Shown piece after piece: positions 1 to 5,674 of a stretch of 9,817 nt of DNA. The DNA is from HGM10611 sp964384805 (lineage in GTDB: Bacteria; Bacillota_I; Bacilli_A; ML615J-28; CAG-313), in contig CAYLLO010000043.1 of NCBI GenBank assembly GCA_964384805.1, positions 1 to 9,817 on the forward strand. The letters run 5' to 3'. The position numbers and the translations under genes are program-made. The notes beneath the pieces were generated by a model. It saw only the letters and a program-made list of their open reading frames with translations, had not been told where the DNA came from and made no database searches. Each line of letters begins with the position of its first letter. Position 1 is the first letter of the stretch.

Positions 1-1
1 C

Positions 2-100
2 ATAAAAAAAGATAATTTTCAAGATATATTAGGTATAATATTTATTTATCCATCATATCATTTATTAAAAGAACATTGTCACCCATTCTATAAGCTATGA
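2..100 (+). CDS. C-terminal end of an unidentified upstream gene (partial)
   Basis: The frame is open from the left edge to a TGA at 98-100, 32 codons without a stop in DNA so AT-rich that chance frames usually close sooner. The translated tail ends in HLLKEHCHPFYKL and includes a hydrophobic stretch (ILGIIFIYPS). It stops 26 bases before the cotE start. Its start lies outside the window, so length and family cannot be judged, and I do not recognise it. It could also be a chance open frame. Confidence 0.4.
   Translation: MKKDNFQDILGIIFIYPSYHLLKEHCHPFYKL
33..61 (+). promoter_or_regulatory. Possible SigE-type promoter for cotE
   Basis: GTATAAT at 33-39 resembles the SigE -35 element (KMATATT, 5 of 7). 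It is followed after 14 bases by CATATCAT at 54-61, which keeps the CATA core of the SigE -10 element (CATACAHT, 6 of 8). Transcription would start near 68, giving a leader of about 57 bases. B. subtilis cotE is known to be read by SigE and later SigK, which is why I looked here. The match is weak and lies inside the upstream open frame. Confidence 0.25.
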
Positions 101-126
101 ATATATTATATTGAGGAGGGATATAT

Positions 127-642
127 ATGAGCGAAATTCGCGAAATTGTCACCAGAGCTGTCATCGCAAAAGGAAAAAAACTTCTCCGAATCAAAGAAAA
201 TATCACCCCTAGTAATGAAACTTTTAGTGTATTAGGATGTTGGGTAATTAATCATGAATTTGAAGCAACTTTAAATCAAAAAAAGGTTGATGTAAATGGA
301 TGTTTCGAAATTGATGTTTGGTATTCATATGATAACAATACTAGTACAGATATTGCTAGAGCAAACACAAGTTATAATGAAACGGTTAAAGTACGTGAAT
401 TAATTTGTGATAATGTTAGTGAACATTGTGATGTTATTGTTAGAGTGATTCAACAACCTACTTGTACAAATGCGTGCATTACCGAAGATGGTATCGAAGT
501 AGAAATCGTCTTTGAACTATTAGTAGAAGTAATAGGTGAAACTAAAATGATGGTCACGGTGTTTGCTTGTAATAATGATGTAGTTGATACCGTCGATGAC
601 TTTGAAAATGAAATTAATGAAGATTTCATTGTCGAACAATAA
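127..642 (+). CDS. cotE: CotE, outer spore coat morphogenetic protein
   Basis: This 171-residue protein matches CotE of Bacillus almost along its whole length. The N-terminus MSEIREIVTRAVIAKGKK parallels the Bacillus MSEYREIITKAVVAKGRK. The core motifs GCWVINHEFEA, FEIDVWYSYDNNT, VIVRVIQQPTC and LLVEVIGETK are recognisable CotE positions. The C-terminus (about residues 150-171) is strongly acidic, as in the family, and the length is close to the Bacillus protein (about 180). In Bacillus, CotE forms a layer around the forespore in the mother cell and recruits most outer-coat proteins. The start is well supported: GAGGAGGG at 113-120 lies just upstream of the ATG. The stop codon falls inside the foot of a terminator hairpin. 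The two following genes encode coat-like proteins, which fits this role. Identity is by recognition of the sequence pattern, not a search. Confidence 0.93.
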   Translation: MSEIREIVTRAVIAKGKKLLRIKENITPSNETFSVLGCWVINHEFEATLNQKKVDVNGCFEIDVWYSYDNNTSTDIARANTSYNETVKVRELICDNVSEHCDVIVRVIQQPTCTNACITEDGIEVEIVFELLVEVIGETKMMVTVFACNNDVVDTVDDFENEINEDFIVEQ

Positions 643-667
643 ATCGTTGGAAATCCAACGATTTTTT
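641..667 (+). terminator. Rho-independent terminator between cotE and the LysM gene
   Basis: ATCGTTGG (643-650) pairs perfectly with CCAACGAT (655-662) around an AAAT loop. A-T pairs extend the base, and a T-tract runs to 667. The hairpin overlaps the cotE stop codon. The T-tract runs straight into the Shine-Dalgarno sequence of the next gene at 668, leaving no space for a separate promoter. Confidence 0.85.
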
Positions 668-684
668 AAGGAGGAATAATTATT
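668..684 (+). promoter_or_regulatory. Strong ribosome binding site with ATT start codon
   Basis: AAGGAGG at 668-674 is a near-perfect Shine-Dalgarno sequence. Seven bases later, at 682-684, is ATT in frame with the LysM domain. The only other codons in reach of it in this frame are ATA (676), ATT (679), AAT and TTA, and the frame is closed upstream by TAA at 667-669. The out-of-frame ATG at 692 opens only eight codons. ATT at 682 has the best spacing. ATT starts are known in bacteria, for example in infC. Confidence 0.7.
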
Positions 685-1116
685 AATTTACATGTTGTTA
701 AAACGGGAGAAAGTTTAAATAGAATAGCTTATGATTATCAATTAGAACCAATAGAAATTCAAAAAATTAATAAACACATTACTAATTGGGATAAATTAAT
801 ACCAGGAACAAAGATAAAATTACCAGAAATTTCTAAACGTGTAAGTGAAGAACTTGATGAAGTAGAACCATTTATAGAAGATTATTATCCAAAAGTTGAA
901 GTACAAGTAAAAGAGGAACCAATAGTACTTGGTGATTTAAATATAGAAGATGAAACACAAGAAAACCCTTTGCAACCATTTGAAGAAGCTAAAAACGTTT
1001 CTAAAAAGAAAAAACCTTATTCAATGTATAATCCATATTATATGTATAATCCATATCTTTATAATAGTTATTATAATCAAAGATATCATACGCCACCCAA
1101 AAAAAGATCCCGCTAA
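682..1116 (+). CDS. LysM-domain protein with Tyr-rich tail, SafA-like spore coat protein
   Basis: The frame encodes 144 residues if translation starts at ATT 682. Residues 3-48 form one LysM domain (LHVVKTGESLNRIAYDYQLE, then NKHITNWDKLIPGTKIKLP). This resembles the N-terminal LysM of Bacillus SafA, which binds the spore cortex/coat interface. A glutamate-rich linker follows (about 52-105), then a basic, tyrosine-rich tail (about 108-144) with ten Tyr in 23 residues and an MYNPY motif occurring twice. Tyr-rich tails are common in coat proteins, where Tyr can be cross-linked. The protein is far shorter than SafA, so I call it SafA-like rather than SafA. There is no signal peptide, consistent with assembly from the mother cell. 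No ATG, GTG or TTG occurs in the N-terminal half, so ordinary gene callers would miss or badly truncate it. The stop codon lies in the loop of the downstream terminator. It is probably reached by readthrough from cotE. Confidence 0.8.
   Translation: MNLHVVKTGESLNRIAYDYQLEPIEIQKINKHITNWDKLIPGTKIKLPEISKRVSEELDEVEPFIEDYYPKVEVQVKEEPIVLGDLNIEDETQENPLQPFEEAKNVSKKKKPYSMYNPYYMYNPYLYNSYYNQRYHTPPKKRSR
1024..1056 (+). repeat. 15-base direct repeat encoding MYNPY twice
   Basis: ATGTATAATCCATAT occurs at 1024-1038 and again exactly at 1042-1056, separated by three bases, giving an 18-base period. It lies in the Tyr-rich tail of the LysM gene and encodes MYNPY in both copies. The exact DNA identity suggests a recent tandem duplication within the tail. 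Confidence 0.85.
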
Positions 1117-1130
1117 GACGGGATTTTCTT
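1099..1130. terminator. Bidirectional terminator between convergent genes
   Basis: ATCCCG (1107-1112) pairs with CGGGAT (1119-1124) around a six-base loop. There are seven A at 1099-1105 on the left and a T-rich run at 1124-1130 on the right. It therefore reads as an intrinsic terminator in both directions: for the LysM gene on the plus strand (its TAA sits in the loop) and for the Pro/Tyr-rich gene on the minus strand. Confidence 0.85.
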
Positions 1131-1347
1131 ATTGTTGGTAAGGTGTAGGGACAGGATATGGGTAAGGTTGAGGATATGGATATGGGTAAGGTTGAGGATA
1201 AGTATAAGGTTGAGAAACATAACAATTAGGACAATAGTTATTAGGGCGATTATTAAACCAAAACGGAGCCGAAAGAATTGCTGCTCCCGCAATGATTGGC
1301 AACCATAAACGTTCTCCTTTTTCATTGATAACCATTTGATATTGCAT
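1129..1347 (-). CDS. Small Pro/Tyr-repeat protein, probable spore surface protein
   Basis: This 72-residue protein starts at an ATG preceded by AAAGGAG seven bases upstream on the minus strand, a good ribosome binding site. Residues 1-13 are polar and 14-31 are hydrophobic (LWLPIIAGAAILSAPFWF, a possible single membrane segment). A CPNC motif is at 39-42, and residues 45-72 consist almost entirely of Pro, Tyr and Gln in a PQPYPYPY repeat. I do not recognise a named family. The composition resembles small coat and crust proteins of spore formers. Its place beside cotE and the LysM gene, plus a possible SigK promoter, supports a mother-cell role, but this is inference. Two other minus-strand frames over the same bases lack this ribosome site and are shadows. 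The shared terminator closes it. Confidence 0.78.
   Translation of the reverse strand: MQYQMVINEKGERLWLPIIAGAAILSAPFWFNNRPNNYCPNCYVSQPYTYPQPYPYPYPQPYPYPVPTPYQQ
1154..1200 (-). repeat. Exact 24-base-period tandem repeat in the Pro/Tyr tail
   Basis: A 23-base string at 1154-1176 recurs exactly at 1178-1200, giving a period of 24 bases or eight codons. On the minus strand each unit encodes a PQPYPYPY-like octapeptide. A degenerate third copy follows toward 1215. Such in-frame minisatellites often vary in copy number between strains. Confidence 0.9.
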
Positions 1348-1370
1348 AACTTAACTCCTTTCTTTTATTT

Positions 1371-1398
1371 TATAATATGTGGTATAAAAAGAAAGTGT
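1371..1398 (-). promoter_or_regulatory. Possible SigK promoter for the Pro/Tyr-rich gene
   Basis: Read on the minus strand, CATATTATA (plus-strand 1371-1379) matches the SigK -10 consensus CATANNNTA in full. An AC dinucleotide (plus-strand 1397-1398) lies 17 bases upstream, matching the SigK -35 core. The start would be near 1364, just ahead of the ribosome site at about 1355-1361. The consensus is short, so chance matches in AT-rich DNA are possible. Confidence 0.4.
1380..1388 (+). promoter_or_regulatory. Possible extended -10 promoter for the 59-residue gene
   Basis: TGGTATAAA at 1380-1388 fits an extended -10 element (TGnTATAAT with one mismatch). The -35 position (TTCTTT at 1360-1365) is poor. 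Transcription would start near 1395 with a leader of about 32 bases before the ATG at 1427. It abuts the possible SigK -10 element on the other strand. Confidence 0.3.
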
Positions 1399-1426
1399 CA
1401 CGACATATATTTAGAAGGTGAAGATA

Positions 1427-1606
1427 ATGAAAAAGAAAATTATCAAATGTTATTTAAAAAATCATCCTCAAAATATTCCTGATGATGTTTTATTAATTGC
1501 GGGAAATATAGGTAGTATCATTATAGGAAAGTATGAAAGTATTATTTCAATTATAGAAAAAATGGATTCTAAAGATTATTACTTAGAATTATTAAGAGAG
1601 CTCTAA
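1427..1606 (+). CDS. Small protein of unknown function (59 residues)
   Basis: The ATG at 1427 follows AGAAGGTGAAG, with AAGGTG at 1415-1420 giving six bases of spacing. A GTG at 1418 in the same frame sits inside that ribosome site and is therefore not the start. The protein is basic at the N-terminus (MKKKIIKCYLKNHPQ), then has an aliphatic stretch at about 24-35 (LLIAGNIGSIII), and ends in a charged, probably helical segment. I recognise no family. The length, ribosome site and frame quality suggest a real gene rather than noise. The 3' end overlaps the stop of the facing carboxypeptidase gene by 15 bases, and no terminator is seen between the two. Confidence 0.6.
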   Translation: MKKKIIKCYLKNHPQNIPDDVLLIAGNIGSIIIGKYESIISIIEKMDSKDYYLELLREL

Positions 1607-2401
1607 ATAATGATAAAAATATTCTTCTAAAGTGAGATTTTCTGACCATATTGTAGCTGCAATTTCTTTTCCGACATATCGGAAATGCCATGGTTCATAA
1701 GCATAACCAGTAATCTTTATTTTATCTTGAGGATAGCGTAAAATAAAACCAAATTTATGAGCTTCAGTTTTTAAAAATTGAAAAGCTTGGGTGTTTTCAA
1801 AACTTGATGTTAGTCCACTATAGGTTGTACCAATGTCTATTGCTAGTCCTGTCTGATGTTCAGAAAAACCTGGTAAAGCTAAATATTCGTCATCAGTTAG
1901 TCTACTAGGAGTCCATAGAGATTGTTGTTTTTGGTAACTACGATAAGCTGAAAAAAGTAATAAATTAATATTATTTTGTTTAGCAACTTTTTCCATTTCT
2001 TGATACATTTTTAAAGCTTCTTCATTTAACATCATAATTTCATTAGAACGTTTTACATAGCAAACTGATGTCACTTTAGTTAAATTATCAGGGACATAAT
2101 TTTTTTCTAAATAAAATTTACGATTGACAAGAATGGTTTCGTTAATCAAAAGAGCAGGTTTTTTAATTTGGTAATTATAAAAATCGGGATAATTGATATT
2201 ATTTAAAGCTAAAATTAAAGAATTGTTATCTAAGTAAGAATAATAGTATTGATGTAAGTATTTTTGGTCATAGGTCCTAAAGGATTCTAGTTTAACTTTA
2301 AAATCATTAGGGATAATTGGTTTATTGATTACTAATTGTTGTTTTTGGCACCCACTTAAAATAAAACATAGGGATATTAAAAAAATAATAAATTTTCTCA
2401 T
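1592..2401 (-). CDS. VanY-type D-alanyl-D-alanine carboxypeptidase lipoprotein (peptidase M15B)
   Basis: This 269-residue protein has a lipoprotein signal: a basic MRK, a hydrophobic run, and a lipobox LSGC with the modified Cys at 18. It should therefore be anchored on the outer face of the membrane. The catalytic domain occupies about 115-265. SAYRSYQKQQ (151-160) is the substrate-side motif. SEHQTGLAIDI supplies zinc ligands H182 and D189, and EPWHFR supplies the catalytic E236 and third ligand H239. All key residues of the M15B family are present. The family removes the terminal D-Ala from peptidoglycan stem peptides. Nothing nearby suggests vancomycin resistance, so a wall-maturation or recycling role is more likely. 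The region from 20 to 110 has no recognised domain. The start has only a modest AGGA 12 bases upstream. It is transcribed away from polA. Confidence 0.9.
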   Translation of the reverse strand: MRKFIIFLISLCFILSGCQKQQLVINKPIIPNDFKVKLESFRTYDQKYLHQYYYSYLDNNSLILALNNINYPDFYNYQIKKPALLINETILVNRKFYLEKNYVPDNLTKVTSVCYVKRSNEIMMLNEEALKMYQEMEKVAKQNNINLLLFSAYRSYQKQQSLWTPSRLTDDEYLALPGFSEHQTGLAIDIGTTYSGLTSSFENTQAFQFLKTEAHKFGFILRYPQDKIKITGYAYEPWHFRYVGKEIAATIWSENLTLEEYFYHYLELS

Positions 2402-2455
2402 AATAATATTATTTCCTAAAAAATAAAAAATATGATTGAAAATAAAATTAGCGTA

Positions 2456-2485
2456 ATAATATCATAAAACTAAAAAATGTGTTAA
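2456..2485 (-). promoter_or_regulatory. Probable SigA promoter for the carboxypeptidase gene
   Basis: Read on the minus strand, TTAACA (plus-strand 2480-2485, 5 of 6 to TTGACA) is followed after 18 bases by TATTAT (2456-2461, 5 of 6 to TATAAT). TG one base before the -10 makes it an extended -10. The start would be near 2449, a leader of about 48 bases. Confidence 0.5.
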
Positions 2486-2488
2486 AAT
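2480..2488 (+). promoter_or_regulatory. Probable extended -10 promoter for polA and the downstream operon
   Basis: TG at 2480-2481, one base, then TAAAAT at 2483-2488 gives an extended -10 with one mismatch. No good -35 lies 17 bases upstream. The start would be near 2495, leaving a short leader of about 20 bases. The element shares bases with the -35 of the divergent carboxypeptidase promoter. Confidence 0.4.
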
Positions 2489-2514
2489 AAGATGATAGGA
2501 AAGTGATAAAAAGT

Positions 2515-5151
2515 ATGGATAAAAGAGTAGTAGTAATAGATGGTAATAGTTTAATGTTTAGAGCATATTATGCTACAGCTTATACAGGTAATCTTATGCA
2601 GACAACTAATGGTTTGTATACTAATGCTTTGTATGGATTTGTTAATATGATGAATAAAATTATGGATTCAATGAAACCTACTCATATATTAGTAGCTTTT
2701 GATGCAGGTAAACAAACTTTTCGTCATCAACAATATAGTGATTATAAAGGAACAAGAAAGAAAATGCCTGAAGAGTTAGGAATACAGATACCTTTAATTA
2801 AAGAGTATTTACAGACGCTAGGGGTTAAACAATTAGAGTTATTGGATTATGAGGCCGATGATATTGTTGGTTCAATGGCTAAACTAGCATCTTCTTTAGG
2901 ATATCCAGTAGATGTAATAAGTGGTGACAAAGATTTACTTCAACTAGTAGACGATAATATTACGGTACATCTAACTAAAAAAGGTATAACGGAATTAGAT
3001 GATTATACTAGTTTAAATTTTGAAGAAAAATTAGGATTTAAGCCTTCTCAACATGTTGATTATAAGGCAATGATTGGTGATACTTCTGATAATTTACCTG
3101 GAGTTAAAGGAATAGGCCCTAAAACTGCTATAGCATTATTGAAAGAGTATCAATCTTTAGAAAAGATTATTGATAATATTTCTTCTTTGAAAGGTAAAAT
3201 TGCCTCATCTTTTGAAACTGATAAAGAACAAGCAATTAGAACAAAGTTTTTAGCAACAATTTATACTAAAGTGCCATTGGAGTTTGAAATTGATGACATT
3301 AAGATTGTAAAACCTAACTATGATAATTTACGTAGATTTTTCGAAAAAGTTGAATTTAAGTCTTTTTTACGTAAATTAGAAATTGAACCAACAATTAACC
3401 AAATAGCTAAGCCAATAAATTATGTGTATCACTATCAAGATTTAGAAAGTTTAAAGACGAAACTTAATCAAGTGGCTTATTTAGATATCGAGTTGGATGG
3501 CAATAATTATCATAAAGCTAATATTCTTGGAATGAGTATTTTAGTAGACAATGATGTCTATTTTTTGGATAAAACGCAAATATTTGATGAAGATATTCAA
3601 AAATTTTTAATAAGTTCTTATTCTAAAAATGTTATTGATTTAAAAAAAATGATTGTTTCTTTGCATCAATTAGGATTAGAAATTAAAAATGTTGATTTCG
3701 ATTTTATGTTAGCATCTTATGTTTTAAATCCTAGTTATACTAATGGAGACTTAAGAACCATTTTAGAACATTTTAAATCAACAATTGTACCATATCATGA
3801 GGAAGTTTATAGTAAAAAAACCAAATATGTAGTACCAGATTTTGAAATTTATGCTAAGTATACAATGGATAAGGTAATAGCTTTAAAAGAAGTTAAAAGT
3901 ATCGTAGTTAAAGAATTAGAAGAAGAACATTTGTTAAGTCTTTTAAAAGATATTGAAATTCCATTAGCTTATGTTTTGGCTGAAATGGAAATTAATGGTT
4001 TTAAAGTAAGCATTAAAACTTTAGAAGAAATTAAAAAAGTTTTTAGTGAAAAAATAAATGATGCTCAAAAAGATATTTATAAATTAGCAGGTCATGAATT
4101 TAATATTGCATCTCCTAAACAATTAGGGGTAGTGCTATTTAACGAGTTAGCATTAGGAAAAGGTAAAAAGAATAAAACTGGTTATTCTACTAATGTTGAA
4201 GTTTTAGAATCGTTAAGAGGGGTGCACCCCATTATTGAAAAAGTACTTGAATTTCGAAAATATAGCAAATTAGTATCCACATATGTAGATGGTTTAGGCG
4301 CTGCAATAAATGTTACAGATGGGAAAGTTCATACAATTTTTAAACAATATCTAACAATGACTGGACGTTTATCTAGTGTTGAACCGAATATTCAAAATAT
4401 TCCAATTCGTACCGAAGAAGGTAAAATAATTCGTTCTGCATTTGTTCCTTCAACAGAAAATGGTTATTTAGTAAGTGCAGATTATTCTCAAATTGAACTT
4501 CGAATTTTAGCTTCATTATCGAAATGTTCTGCGATGATGGAGGCATTTAATCATAAAATTGATTTACATTCATCAACTGCTTCGAAAATTAATGGAGTAC
4601 CTCTTGAAGAGGTTACGAAAGAAATGCGAAGACGTGCTAAAGCGGTTAATTTTGGAATAGTTTATGGAATGAGTGATTGGGGTTTATCTGAAACATTACA
4701 TATTGCTCCTTGGGAAGCGGCCGATTTTATTGAGAAATATTTTAAAATTTATCCAGAAATAAAAATATATTTAGAGGAAATTGTTGAAAAAGCCAAAAAA
4801 ACTGGTTATACTGAAACAATTTTTAAACGTCGTAGATATATACCAGAATTAACAAGTTCAAATTATAATTTACAAAAATTCGGTGAGCGTACGGCTATGA
4901 ATGCTCCTATTCAAGGATCAGCTGCCGATATTATTAAAATTGCGATGATCAATGTTCATAAAAAAATACATGAATTATCATTAAAAAGTAAAATAGTAGC
5001 TCAAGTTCATGATGAATTAATTATTGATGCTACCATTGATGAATTAGAAATTGTAAAAGATTTATTAAAAGAAACAATGGAAAAAGCAGTTACTTTAGAT
5101 GTTTTATTAGCAACCGAAGTTGAGTTCGGTAAAACTTGGGATTTAAAATAG
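2515..5151 (+). CDS. polA: DNA polymerase I
   Basis: The chain has 878 residues counted from ATG 2515. The 5' nuclease domain (about 1-290) has IDGNS with D9, DYEADD (111-116), SGDKD (136-140) and the GDTSDNLPGVKGIGPKTA helix-hairpin-helix region. A 3'-5' exonuclease-like domain spans about 305-480. The polymerase domain (about 480-878) has motif A ADYSQIELR (D656), motif B RRAKAVNFGIVYG (K709, F713, Y717) and motif C QVHDE (832-834). Polymerase and flap nuclease are therefore complete. The proofreading site is not: D324 and E326 remain, but my alignment puts Met379 and Thr450 where E. coli has D424 and D501. Loss of proofreading is typical of Bacillus-type Pol I. The role is gap filling and RNA primer removal in repair and lagging-strand synthesis. 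A GTG at 2503 in the same frame is possible, but it sits two bases from AGGA; the ATG lies 14 bases from it, so the start is uncertain. Confidence 0.97.
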   Translation: MDKRVVVIDGNSLMFRAYYATAYTGNLMQTTNGLYTNALYGFVNMMNKIMDSMKPTHILVAFDAGKQTFRHQQYSDYKGTRKKMPEELGIQIPLIKEYLQTLGVKQLELLDYEADDIVGSMAKLASSLGYPVDVISGDKDLLQLVDDNITVHLTKKGITELDDYTSLNFEEKLGFKPSQHVDYKAMIGDTSDNLPGVKGIGPKTAIALLKEYQSLEKIIDNISSLKGKIASSFETDKEQAIRTKFLATIYTKVPLEFEIDDIKIVKPNYDNLRRFFEKVEFKSFLRKLEIEPTINQIAKPINYVYHYQDLESLKTKLNQVAYLDIELDGNNYHKANILGMSILVDNDVYFLDKTQIFDEDIQKFLISSYSKNVIDLKKMIVSLHQLGLEIKNVDFDFMLASYVLNPSYTNGDLRTILEHFKSTIVPYHEEVYSKKTKYVVPDFEIYAKYTMDKVIALKEVKSIVVKELEEEHLLSLLKDIEIPLAYVLAEMEINGFKVSIKTLEEIKKVFSEKINDAQKDIYKLAGHEFNIASPKQLGVVLFNELALGKGKKNKTGYSTNVEVLESLRGVHPIIEKVLEFRKYSKLVSTYVDGLGAAINVTDGKVHTIFKQYLTMTGRLSSVEPNIQNIPIRTEEGKIIRSAFVPSTENGYLVSADYSQIELRILASLSKCSAMMEAFNHKIDLHSSTASKINGVPLEEVTKEMRRRAKAVNFGIVYGMSDWGLSETLHIAPWEAADFIEKYFKIYPEIKIYLEEIVEKAKKTGYTETIFKRRRYIPELTSSNYNLQKFGERTAMNAPIQGSAADIIKIAMINVHKKIHELSLKSKIVAQVHDELIIDATIDELEIVKDLLKETMEKAVTLDVLLATEVEFGKTWDLK

Positions 5152-5164
5152 GAGGCTAACCATT

Positions 5165-5674
5165 ATGAAAGAGATTAAGATTCGAAGAAGTATTCGTACT
5201 TTTATTGAGGATAAAAAAATATCAAGAGAAAACATAGAAATGTTACTTCGAGCAGCGATGCAAGCTCCATCAGCGATGAATCGTAAACCATGGTGTTTTA
5301 TGGTTATTGATGAAGAAGAAGTAATACAAAAATTAATAAATCATCCGGTATTCACTGGTAGGATTAAAGAGGCAAAAGCTTTTATTTTAGTGATGGCTAA
5401 TTTAGATAAAGCTACTTGTAAGTTGTATCATCAAGATCTTGCTGCCTCAACTGAAAATATTTTGTTAGAAGCTACTCATCTTGGAATTGGTTCATATTGG
5501 ATTGGGGTGTATGAGACTGATACAAGAGCTGATGTAATTAAAGAAATATTTAATTTACCAACAAATATTGAACCATTTAGTTTAATTGCATTAGGATATC
5601 CGAAATCTAATGATGAATTCTATTTTAGAGATAATTATGATCCTATGGTTGTTAAGTATAATGGATGGGAATAA
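5165..5674 (+). CDS. Small nitroreductase-family flavoprotein
   Basis: This 169-residue protein is of the FMN-dependent nitroreductase fold. RRSIRTF (7-13) and APSAMNRKPW (34-43) are the N-terminal phosphate- and flavin-binding motifs. The C-terminal half has EATHLGIGSYWIGVYETDTR and the LIALGYPK strand typical of the family. Members reduce nitro groups, quinones or other electron acceptors with NAD(P)H as dimers in the cytosol; the substrate cannot be read from the sequence. It lies on the short side for the family. AGGAGG at 5150-5155 overlaps the polA stop codon and gives nine-base spacing. The stop overlaps the ATG of mutM as TAATG, so translation is probably coupled. B. subtilis has no such gene between polA and mutM, so this appears to be an insertion into a conserved operon. 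Confidence 0.9.
   Translation: MKEIKIRRSIRTFIEDKKISRENIEMLLRAAMQAPSAMNRKPWCFMVIDEEEVIQKLINHPVFTGRIKEAKAFILVMANLDKATCKLYHQDLAASTENILLEATHLGIGSYWIGVYETDTRADVIKEIFNLPTNIEPFSLIALGYPKSNDEFYFRDNYDPMVVKYNGWE

Noticed and set aside
692..694. ATG as start for the gene after cotE
   Set aside because: It is out of frame with the LysM domain and meets a stop after eight codons.
950..1141. Open frame of 63 codons on the plus strand
   Set aside because: It overlaps the Tyr-rich tail of the LysM gene in another frame, runs through the terminator, is low in complexity and has no ribosome site.
1001..1325. Two minus-strand open frames over the Pro/Tyr-rich gene (1001-1225 and 1113-1325)
   Set aside because: They arise from the repeats read in other frames, and at least one crosses the terminator. 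Only the frame starting at 1347 has a good ribosome site.
1418..1420. GTG as start of the 59-residue gene
   Set aside because: It lies within the AAGGTG ribosome site that serves the ATG at 1427.
2503..2505. GTG as polA start
   Set aside because: It is only two bases from the AGGA ribosome site. The ATG at 2515 gives a start close to the Bacillus one, although its spacing is long, so this rejection is tentative.
5665..5667. Upstream in-frame ATG for mutM-coaE
   Set aside because: MutM needs Pro as its mature N-terminus. Only the ATG at 5674 gives MPELPEVET; starting at 5665 would bury the catalytic proline.
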